A stretch of 64,000 nt of DNA from Microvelia longipes (lineage: Eukaryota; Arthropoda; Insecta; Hemiptera; Veliidae), in assembly GCA_018340805.1 (NCBI GenBank), contig JACMZG010001870.1:45077894-45141893 (forward strand), given 5' to 3'. The notes beneath the pieces were generated by a model. The model did no database searches. It worked only from the letters and a program-made list of their open reading frames with translations, and was not told the origin of the DNA. Below, in pieces: positions 24,752 through 35,200 of the stretch. The position numbers were made by a program, and so were the translations under genes. How positions within the stretch are numbered: the stretch's first letter is position 1; each line of letters begins with the position of its first letter.

Positions 24752-26416
24752 TTAGGGTGTCATTTTTAGTTGCATTCTTTGGCCAAAAAAGTCTGCTTTT
24801 TCATTTCCTTCCACTCCAGAATGGGCTTTTACCCAACTAAATAGAATTTGGTTATAAGAAAACATACTTAATAAATTTCGAATTTTGAATAATAATGGTG
24901 TTTGATTCCAAATACAATTTAGGCTTTCTAAAGTTGACCTGCTATCTGTTTTTATTATATATTTTCTGTTTGGGTCATTTCTTTTAGCTAACCATTCTAA
25001 AGCCTTTACAATTGCAAATTGTTCTGCTTGATAATTTGAGCAATATGTTGATAGCTTAAACTTTTCACTGGACACGATGTTGGTATTAGAGTATGCTACA
25101 AAAGCACAACCTACTCCGTCATCACTTTTACTTCCGTCGGTGTAGACAGATAAGGTGTAATTACTGTCATCTTGGTCTTCAGTAATTATGCTTTCAACAT
25201 ATTGTGCCGGATGCGGCCAAAACTTAAAGTTTATTGGTCTTTCAAAGTTGTCACTGTCTATCCAGTCAAAGGTTACTCCTCTCTGAATCTTATAGAGATC
25301 ACTAGCTTGATATGCTTCTTGGCAGATTGGAAGAACTCCTGCCAAAATACACGAAGCTTCATAAGATATGGTCCGGTAACCTTTGATCATCCTCAGAGCT
25401 ATCAAGCGTTGACAAGTTTTTAATCTCTGCTGGTTAGCTTTGATTTGCAGACCATCTATCCAAACAGGTGCAGCGTACAGAATCATAGGAAGGAAGGCTC
25501 CTTTATAAATAATTTCCAAGGCTCTGCATCCTAAACCCCAGTGTAGTTTCGCTGATCTGGATAAAATGTGAATAAAAGATTGAATTTTAGCTGTAGTGTT
25601 TCGAATATGCGTGCCCCAGGTCCAGTTATCTGTCAAGTAGACACCTAGATATTTAATGCAATTTACGGGTTTTAATTTCGTTGTGTCCAAATAGATGTTA
25701 AGTTCCCTTTTTCTTTTTCTTGTTATATATAGATTTTGAGATTTGTCTTTACTAAATTTTAACTTATTTTGGATGGCCCAGTTATTAACGTGTCTTAATG
25801 CTTCATTAGTTGTTACTTCTAACTCCTCCTCTGTTCTTGCTGCCACTAGAAGTAGATAGTCGTCTGCAAATGCTATACCACAACAATTTGGTGGTAATAG
25901 AAGATGTAATAGGCTGTCGTATTGAATATTCCAGAATCCTGGAGAACTAGAAGAACCCTGGGGACACCCACAAGTAGGATTATCAACTTTACAGAAAGTA
26001 TCCATGGATAATTTACTAGATCGGTTTGTAAAATAAGACTGCACTAGTCTTAGTAAATTATCGGGACATTTCAAAACTCTCAAACGATGGACTATCATTG
26101 GCCACCAAGCAGCGTCGAATGCTCCTTCAACATCTAACGAAACTAAAGCTACTCTCATCTTGACATTTAAATGTTTTTCTACAAACTCCTTTACTTTCAT
26201 TATAGCGTCATTAGTATTAGTTTGAGGACAAAAGCCAAATTGATTTTCACTTAATAAATTTTTGGAGTAGAGGTGATGCATTATACGGTCTATCATAAGT
26301 CGTTCGAAAAGTTTAGCCATACAAGGTAATAGACTAATTGGGCGATATTTTCCAGCAGTTTTCAAATGTTCTTTTCCTGGTTTCTGTATAACTACTATCC
26401 TTGATGATTTCCACAT
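24752..26416 (-). pseudogene. LINE ORF2: reverse transcriptase and RNase H (main open frame)
   Basis: The 554-codon frame holds the RT fingers/palm motifs in order: KYRPISLLPCMAKLFERLMI (motif 0/1), NQFGF, LVSLDVEGAFDAAWW (motif A with catalytic Asp), CGCPQGSSSSPGFWN (motif B), IAFADDYLLL (motif C) and KFSKDKSQ. It is followed by RNase H with YTDGSKSDDGVG, YQAEQFAI, KTDSRSTL and WVKAHSGVEGNEKAD, so all acidic catalytic residues are present. RNase H downstream of RT and the SPxFWN variant of motif B point to the I/R1/LOA group rather than Jockey or CR1. The frame breaks at KADF; the next segment resumes in another frame with AKEC-like residues and continues to about 24440 with several stops. 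Confidence 0.85.
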
Positions 26417-27145
26417 TTAGGGAAAATTCCTCTTTAAAACATTCATTGAATAATGCGGTAAAAAATTTTGGGACGATTTCAAAAGCTTTCTTTAAAATTT
26501 CATTAGTCACACCATCTTCTCCAGTAGATTTGCCATTGGGTGTTTTACTTAAGGCTGATTTGACTTCAAAAATTGTAAAGAAAGGGTCATAATACTTATT
26601 GCTGGGTTCATCAAACATTTCTTTCCTAAGCCTTTTGTGGTGGTCGTTGTCGGAATTTGAGTCGTCTGTAGGTAAAAATTTGTTCATTAGTTCATCAATA
26701 GTATCAGCAATGCCTTCGGTAAAAGTGCCGTCTTTTTTCTGTAAAGTCGTAAGTACTTGGGCCGGTTTTATCTTATTAGCAGCTGCTTTGTATGCTGTTT
26801 TCCAAGGACTAATTGAATCAGTACAAAAAGTTTTCCATGAATTAAATTTAGCTTGCTCAATGAGTGATTTGTATTGTTTTTGTAAAGAATAGTAAATTTT
26901 TTTTCTACTGTCTCTTAATTCCTCGTCAGTTTTTGTTTTTTGATATTTCCTTCTAGCATCTCGAACTCTTTTTCTCATGTCCTCTATTTCATCGGACCAC
27001 CAGGGTACACTTTTTTTAGCCTTTTTAAAACTTTTGATATGACGAGGCATGGATTTAATGCAGGCAGATGTTAAAGCACAATTTACAGAATCTACTGTCG
27101 ATTCTATATCATTACAGTTTAGTAAAGCTTCAATTAAATCATCTT
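26417..27145 (-). pseudogene. LINE ORF2: linker and RT N-terminal region, frameshifted from the RT frame
   Basis: This frame carries KSVPWWSDEIEDMRKRVRDA and further sequence up to KSTGEDGVTNEILKKAF and FFTALFNECF, the usual region between endonuclease and RT in arthropod LINEs (compare PGxDGIxxE). Around 26413-26416 one base appears to be missing, because the continuing RT sequence (WKSSRIVVIQKPGK) lies in the next frame. The upstream end dissolves into the (TA)n repeat. Confidence 0.8.
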
Positions 27146-27146
27146 C

Positions 27147-27298
<152 letters not shown>

Positions 27299-27714
27299 CA
27301 ACATATGAAAAGAGACTTGCTTCGCTCCCAATATTCCTATTGTATATAATTAGGTGAATATAAAAAGGGAAACTCGCTTCGCTTGCTATAATGCTACTTA
27401 ACTTGAAAAAATACATGGTTCTTTTTTTTTAAACAAATTTCCTTATTTATACAGTATTACAATATTATATTCTCTATATCTATATTGAAGGATTGAGTGC
27501 CACACTGGAGAATTGGAAAATCTCACTCTGTGTGGCACTTAAGTAATATAGCCTAAAGTAATCTAAAGTAATATAGACTCACTTTTGGCTGCTGACACTT
27601 GCAATGCTTGCAAGATTGCTAATATATAAAATTAGGTTTTCTAAAAAGTATTATATATATTTATAAGCATTATGAATAAAAAACAGTCTTGCTAGAATGA
27701 TGTAAATATATATG

Positions 27715-28045
27715 CAAATGTATGCAAAGAGGATCGCTTCGCTCGCAAAATAACTATATTAGGTCTATGAAAAAAGGCTTGCTTTGCTCGTTTAATTGCT
27801 ATAAATATACATGCCACATTATGCAAAGGGGCTCGCTTCGCTCGTTCAAATGCTATAAATATACATGCCACCATATGCAAGGGGCTCGCTTCGCTCGTCA
27901 ATTGCTATAAATATACATGCCACCATATGCAAAGGGGCTCGCTTCGCTCGCATGCCACCATATGCAAAGGGGCTCGCTTCGCTCGTTCAATTGCTATAAA
28001 TATACTGCCACCATATGCAAGGGCCGCTTCGCTCGCAAAATTGCA
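27715..28045 (+). repeat. Tandem array of GCTCGCTTCGCTCG units, about 52 bp
   Basis: GGGGCTCGCTTCGCTCGTTC plus AATTGCTATAAATATACATG and CCACCATATGCAAA is repeated about six times. The small ORFs on both strands are artefacts of the period. Confidence 0.9.
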
Positions 28046-28722
28046 TTAATTATGACGAAAGTCATCGCGTCACATACGAAAAACAATTATCGTGTCAATT
28101 AGTCGTTTGCCAACTCACTGACGTTCGTTCAATCAACTGGAAGTTTGTTTTTATAATTAATTATGGATTTGTACAATAAAAAATGGATTTTTACCGGTGT
28201 ATCGAATTTTTAATGTCAGCGATTGTTGAAAGTGCCTAAAAATTATAATAAGTAATTTTCAAAAGCGGCTAACTTTTAAGCTTCATTTCCAATAAACCAA
28301 GGAATATTGAAATAAAATTGAGAAGGATAAGTGAGATGATAAGAACTCGTCATAATTTTTTAGCGAAACTAATTATACATTTTACAATGATCTAATAAAA
28401 AGCTACAAAGGAATAGAAACAGCTTATAGATTCTTCTTGTAAAGGATGGTACTCTAGTAACCGCTAGACTATTTGGGGCCATGCCGTGACCCCAAATACA
28501 AATTTAATGATATCGATAATTATATTGTTTACTAAACAAGGTTTCACCAATGGCACCAAATAATGTTGACACAATGGATCTCTATTAAACATTACATTTC
28601 TAGGACATTTTCCCCAGAAGAAAATAACACCAAAACCTATTATTAATATCTAGTTGAAAAATTAATAATTAACCTGATGTGGCAAAAACGAAAATTAAAT
28701 TATTTAGCGTTTGCTATCAGGT

Positions 28723-28767
28723 AATAAAATACCTTACCGAACATGGAGTTCGGTGAGGTATTTTATT
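28723..28767 (+). other. Hairpin, 20-bp stem and 5-base loop
   Basis: AATAAAATACCTTACCGAAC pairs with GTTCGGTGAGGTATTTTATT with a single wobble. It lies upstream of the first visible exon of gene 1. The loop is too small for a typical microRNA precursor. Confidence 0.6.
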
Positions 28768-28938
28768 GAAGGTATGGTTATGGAAACCCTTATTTGATTG
28801 CGCATTTAAGTACCCAAACTATAGCACTATAGTTTCATCAGTCTGGGCGCGTTTACCTAGTGTGAAAAGCTCTTATGAAGTTAAGTATGTTTCACCAGTT
28901 TAAACTAATTAAAATGTCTGGTGTCCTTACAAGCATAC

Positions 28939-28988
28939 ATAAGTCTCCCAAAACAGCGTATTATTATACGCTGCTTTGGGAAACTTAT
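28939..28988 (+). other. Hairpin, 22-bp stem and 6-base loop
   Basis: The arms ATAAGTCTCCCAAAACAGCG(TA) and TACGCTGCTTTGGGAAACTT(AT) match at 20 of 22 positions. It is the second hairpin within 220 bases and ends 126 bases before the gene 1 exon acceptor. Confidence 0.6.
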
Positions 28989-29114
28989 ATTAACGTGTTG
29001 TAAAAGAATCCTAACAAGCTATAAACAATCTTTTTTATTGCGCCTTCTCATTGTTAATTGTTTGCTTACATATGCTTAGTTAACTAATGATAAGCATTGC
29101 CCTTTTCGATTTAG

Positions 29115-29258
29115 GTGACGAGGAGAAGCCTCTAGGTCCACTGGCAGTTTTCTCATTTCTAGAACTTGGTGTAGAACCATCTCAGATTCGAACTAAAACA
29201 CCCACAGGTCATTCTATACTTTCTACTGGAACAATAATCAAATCTAAAGAACATGGAG
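29115..29258 (+). CDS. Gene 1, first visible exon
   Basis: The exon encodes 48 residues beginning GDEEKPLGPLAVFSFLELG, with the first codon split. The acceptor is convincing: a TTAACTAAT branch-site match lies about 30 bases upstream, followed by a pyrimidine tract ending in TTTAG. The donor is G|GTAAAC in phase 1. An in-frame ATG at 29087 exists, but it overlaps the branch site and has a poor start context, so I treat this as an internal exon rather than the start of translation. Confidence 0.75.
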
Positions 29259-32200
29259 GTAAACGATTTTTTGTTGCTTGATTAAATGTTTTAAATTCTT
29301 ACAACTTGATTACACTGTATACCGCAGGCCCCATCCTCATAAGTTCCCTGTTCGATTGAACACAGCAGGTCTTACGCCCATAAGTTCTTAGTCTAATAAA
29401 TACCGCAAGGCCTCATTTCCATCATTACGAGGTCCCTTAATATAGGAGGGATTTTCTTGATAGAGGCGTTTCTTGTTTTTAAATAATCCATGCGTTTCTT
29501 GTTCCAATGAATACAGCACATGAAAACCTCACATCCTGTCAAATGAAAACAGCAGGCCTCGTCATAAGTTCCTCGTTCTAATGAATACCGTAAGGCCTCA
29601 ATGTCCATCAATACCTGATCCCCTGAACCTGAATATAGGAGGCTTATTTCCCATGTCTTCACAGTTCCATTGATTACTACAGGCCTATGCTTTTGGGTTT
29701 TCTGTAACTGTAAATCTTTCTCTTGGATTTATTTTAATCTGTGATTGAGACAATTTATTGAGTACGTTGTGTCTCGATGATCAGATTATGACAAACCTCG
29801 ATGTCGAAATCCATTTTGGATCTGCGAATTGGTATGATATATCAAACCAATTCGCAATTGGTATGATATATCCTGTAAGTCGATGCATGTATACGTTGAT
29901 TAAATACGTCGATATCAAAATATTTTACACGTCACATTAACAGGCCTCTGTTCTACATTAGCCATCCCAGACCATAGCCAAAAAGGGTATTTTCTCTGCT
30001 CCAGGGAAAGGATTTTCTATAAAGCAACACTTTAAGCACACTCAAAATACATAGTTTAGAGATCCTAAATGATTATTTTAAAGACATTTAATCCCTCTAA
30101 TGTATTGAGTTGTGAAAAGCTTGGCTTTTTCTTGAATTTCCCTTGCCCGAACTGAGTAAGGGAAATTTGGGCCCCACCAGTTTGGGGCTGGTGGAGGCCA
30201 AATCCTACCATATTAAGATTATTATCAACCTGGTTAAGGCGCTCTGATTAACTTATTTATTCCTGGGTGTATGATCTAGTTATATTTTATTTTTCAGTTA
30301 GTTTCCCGTTAGTTCACATGAAAGAAGACGATGGTACATTCTGTGGTTACCTTAGTAATGGTCACAAACTAGACAATAATGTCATACAGCAAGGTATGTT
30401 TCCAGTTAATCAATTCTCTCATTTTGTTCACAAGGTTGTCGAAATTCATCAAGCGTCTTCAAAATTATTCATCGAACGCTAGCGTTTTGCAGACGCATGT
30501 GTCATGTGGACACATTAATATCGAAGCCGTCATCGAAATTCATCAGCAAGTCGACCGCGATAAAATATTTACTCCAAGCTTGTAGCTGGTCCAGATTCTG
30601 GCTAAGAGCAGAGGCTGGGCTCGTGGCAGTGGCAACAGGCACTCGGTGACAAGTGTAGACATTTTGATTTCTAACAATTTATTTTTCACGACTCGTGCCA
30701 TCTGCCACTATAGCCTAACTAACTTAAAGTTGATTACCCACAGGTATTAAAATACCTGAAAAAGTTGATATAGTATATTTGAACCTTAGAATCAATGTGG
30801 AGCAGTGTAGTTGCTTGTCAGGAAATGTTTGTTGCCATTTTTGGTTCATAGTCCTCACTCCTGGTTTACTTCCTAAGTTGATTCTGTGTCTACATTCATA
30901 ATTGTACCATTTTTTTTTTTTTTTTTTTTAATACTCAGGTGGAAAATTCCAGGGCACTTAGACCTCTTAGGTGGGTCCATTGTGCCATCCTGAATGAAAA
31001 AAAAAAAAATAAATAAATAGAAATATATAGGTGATAATATGAAAGATAAATATTACTAAATATAAATAGAGATAAAAGAAGATAAAAAATATTACTATAA
31101 CTGAAATAATAATATGAGAAAGAGAGGGTTCAAGTGTAAACTGGTATCTGGTTATGGAGCTCTAAACTAACATCGTCTACATAAATTTTTTATACATATT
31201 CTCTGAACTACAAGCTAAATTATAAGTAGATACTTATGCTAGGTTCGGTTTAGTAGCAACTTCCTGCACATTAGTGCATTCTGAAACTCTAAACAATTCG
31301 GATCTAGTATAGAATGATTATGTTTTCTTCTTTTATCTCTACAAGAGCCACACACTGGCTGCTCTTTGATTATTGGGCAGTTTGCTCTTAAATGGTGGGG
31401 TTCAGAGCAGTGAGAGCAAACTTTTTCTTTGTCACACTGATTTTTTGTATGACCCGTTCTCAGACAGCCTCAGACCCGTTCTCAACCCAATCATAGTGTT
31501 TCACTGGTAGCTGGCTAGAAGACCATTCAATATTTACGGTACCAACTTTTAGCAACTCATGCTTCAGAGCATAAGGCATTTCTACTATCCACCGAATAGC
31601 ATTGTCCCCTTTAATCCAGGGACATGTTCTAGTGAATCGAGGGATCACTTGATTTCCATAATCGTTTCTACTAAATCCTAACTTAGAAAGATTTAGGTTC
31701 CAGAGGCTATTTAGAAACTCATCCTTTTTTAGGTTTTTATCAACACCAATTACAACCAACAGCCTCCTTAGGAAAACTAGGGATTGTTGCTACTAAACCA
31801 AATTCTTCAAATCTATCAAAAGATAATAAGTACTCTGTCCTTAACAGATTCACATTCAATAAGACAGGCACTTCATTATTTTTATTAATAACTCTTAAGA
31901 CTTTAAGGTCTAGAGGTAATTCAGGCTTCAACTTATTAAAAATAGCATTTCTTAAAAGTTCTCTATCTTTTATTTGACAAAAGACAAAGGCTTGATCACC
32001 ACACTGTTAATTAATCTGGGTATTCTGCTAGCTAACCTACTACTTTGAAGCTGTTCGCTTTCCTTGTGATTTACTGGGTTCAATATTCTGAGCATGCTTT
32101 CAAAACGAGCCTTACTTACAGTATTATTACAGTATCAAAAACTACCTCAGCATATGTACTAGTTTTCCTGTTCACATGACTTTTATTCGTTTTAGTTTCT

Positions 32201-35200
32201 TCCATAGTGACTTGGTTTATGGAATCATATTGAGACAGAGATACTTTTTTACATGATGTTAAAGTATCGCTAGTTACAATACTACTAGTAGGGGGTCTAT
32301 TGTTTACAATCTTATTACTCTGAGCAGATAGTCTAACAAGTTTAAGAGAAAGATCATAGGATACTTGCTTCGCTATTGATATTAAACCGAGTATTTTTAT
32401 TACATCAGGATTTTTAATCTGATTCTTCTCTTCTCCTAAGACATGTATTACAGACTCTTCCAGTGCATTGAATGCTACTGTAGCCCTATCTATATCATTA
32501 AAGCTAAAGGACTCACAATGCTCCAATGAGCTGTCAGAGTTCTGCAAAGGTAAACGTCCAAAACTAATTTCTTCTCGTTGAATGAAGTTTCAGCATCTTT
32601 TCTTCCTTCAACCTCAAGTTCTATTTTAACAGATCCGTCGTTGCTATCTTTAGTAGTTGTTTCTTCTATAATATTCTTATTTTCTTCAATATCCCTTTAA
32701 GCTATTCTAATCAATATTTTGCCACTAGCAATTACACTAATGGTTTCAATATCTTCATTCATATCTATTTCTAATTTAGTCTTGATCTCATCTGCTATAG
32801 CAGAAATTGTACTTCTAGCATCAGTACTAGAAAACTCCATAAATAAATTATTTTTCTTGTCTTCTAGTACAACATGCATTTTCTCGTATTCTTGTCTCAC
32901 AGTTTCTTTCCACTGTTTACAAGTTTTCTTAATAACTTTGGGTCTTTGGGAAGCCAAGCCTGATACTAATCTCCCAATGTCAGTATTAACATTTACTTTA
33001 ATCTCAATTATATTATTTTCGCTAACTAGCAATGGTAAAGGGTTCTGTTTTCTGGCATTCATAACAAGACCACACCTGTAAGCTAAATAACTTGAAAATA
33101 GTCTGTTCCTCAGATGATTTCATTCTAAGAATATTGGCCACATTTAGTTTAAAACAGTCCATCTCATTAGTTTTTAAATTCTTCATTGTTGATGTAGTCA
33201 TTATTAAAAATTTAATTTAAGCTTTAAAATTGACATTAAAAGCTTTTAATAATGGGAGGAAAGTATTCTTGTGTAAGTTTTGTAGCTCAAAACTTAGAAA
33301 AAATAACACCAAACAAAAAAAAATAAATGATAATTAGGAAAGATAAAAGAAACTGCTGTTTGGCCCTCTTTGCTAAATAAAGGTGTTAATGTAACTTTTC
33401 CTTAGCTTCAGTGTAAATATAATTAAATATTTACGGAAGGTAAAATGCCAATTCAGTTTAAATTAAATACAAATAAAAGATATGTCCCCATTGAATAAAG
33501 TCTATATTAAAAAAATGTTTCAAATTCACTCACTCTTTAGGTTCTGCTAATTCAGCTAAAGATAGTTCACAAAACATTATTGACACGAGTCAGTAAAAAA
33601 TAAAAAAAATGCTGACACTTTCAATTTTTGAGGTCACTTAATATTGAATTCACAACTTTAACTACACATAATTTCACTAAAAAAAAGTTAAAAAAAGGAC
33701 TTGATAAAGTTATGTTATCATGTTAAAATTACACATCTAGTAGAGGATTACATTACAAATCTCTCTGCTAAATTTCATAACTCTACACGAAAGGGGTTCA
33801 CTAAGTAAAATGATTTCTTCAGGAGCTACTATTAAAACATGTTGCCTTCAAGGCTGCCTAATAGCGACCTCCATTGTACCATTTTACAACTAATCTATGT
33901 ATAATTCCTGTTTTATCAAAGTATAACATATCTATTTTGCAGGTTTGTACAGAGAAGTTCGTAGTATATGCCCGGAGGAAGAGCTCAAAGATATTAGAGA
34001 TGAGGACAACAATAATATAGCTTTTATATTATTAGGATTTAAGAGTCTCGACACTAATTTTAGTCAGGTAAATGATTATTCAAGAATTTAAATGTTTATT
34101 GAGGTATCCCGAACTATAAGCAAGTACAAGTACTTGACAACTATTCGTTTGGTTTGCACTGTTGAAACATGTTACCCTTTTAAATGTTTCGAACAGTTCA
34201 ATGGAATTCTCTGGGACATCTATAGTTCACAATTAAGAGCATTGTGAAATATCGCACTGAAATATCGGAAAAAGTACAACTAACTACCGCTGCTAGTAGC
34301 ACCTAACACCAGCTCTTGTTTAAGAACAGAGGCTGGGTTTGTGATTGTCCAGCGCCTATATAAGGACAGAGGCTGGGCTTGTGATTGTCCAGCGCCTATT
34401 TAAGGACAGAGGCTGGCCTTGTGATTGTCCAGCTCCTATTTAAGGACAGAGGCTGGGCTTGTCATTGTCCAGCGCCTATTTAAGGACAGAACCTGGGCTT
34501 GTTTGATTGTCCAGCTCCTGTTTAAGAACAGAGCCTGTGCTCACAAGCACAGGCTCTGGTCTGGATTTTTTATTTCGTACTCTTTACTTTCTGTCCGTTA
34601 CCAGAGACATACTCGTATTCCAGTTTCAGGGACCTATAAATATCCAACCAGAGTAATGAGTCAATTGGAACGGTATCATGCGAGACCAAAGTAGTACCAC
34701 TTAAAGTTTTGTATGATCAAGATATTCTTAGGATGAAAGAACCGATTCCGACTTCGTGAGTAAAAGACATGGTATAACTTTGATAGGTTTGCAATGTTGG
34801 CGGAGTTTATTCATTCCACCATTTGAGGGAATCTGATCTAGACTAGATCAAATGTATTCATTATCTGTGATGGTTTTTTATCGATTGCAGGTAATGGTTG
34901 ATAGTTGGAAAGACTGGACGGGTGCTAGATATATTTACATGTATTTACCAGATGAATTAGGTTTAACTCGAATTAGATTCTACAGAAGAGAATTGCCCAA
35001 TGGAACAAGCACGATATTCACCTACTTGGTACTGGTTGAGTGCAGGAATGTAAATACCAATGACAAACGTGTAAGTAAACCAAACTGGATGTCCTCCAGG
35101 ATTACAAAATTTGAGTATTCTGCGGAAAAGCTTGCCTTGAGAGTGTAAAATACTATATTTCTCCTAAAAGATGGTTTTACTAGCTCAAAGACTATTTTAT

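Larger units (their letters stand above)
23936..27145 (-). mobile_element. 5'-truncated non-LTR retrotransposon (R1/LOA/I-like) with RT and RNase H
   Basis: The minus-strand insertion runs from about 27145 (5' truncated, against a TA/TG microsatellite) to a 15-base T run at 23936-23950 that is its poly(A) tail. It encodes the ORF2 linker, reverse transcriptase and RNase H, then a C-terminal region broken by frameshifts. A perfect 9-bp stem with a 6-base loop (23957-23980) lies directly before the tail. No ORF1 or endonuclease domain is left. It sits in a (TA)n tract between two inverted copies of a 60-bp repeat (23868-23931 and 27288-27350). Confidence 0.85.

Noticed and set aside
27715..28045. 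Regular repeats resembling a CRISPR array
   Set aside because: The units are contiguous without unique spacers, the genome is eukaryotic and there are no cas genes. The same applies to the arrays at 640, 22675 and 40836.
28723..28767. Bacterial-type rho-independent terminator
   Set aside because: The context is a eukaryotic intron and there is no following T run.
29087..29281. Taking ATG 29087 as the start of gene 1
   Set aside because: It overlaps a branch-point match and pyrimidine tract leading to a strong acceptor at 29114, and its start context is poor.
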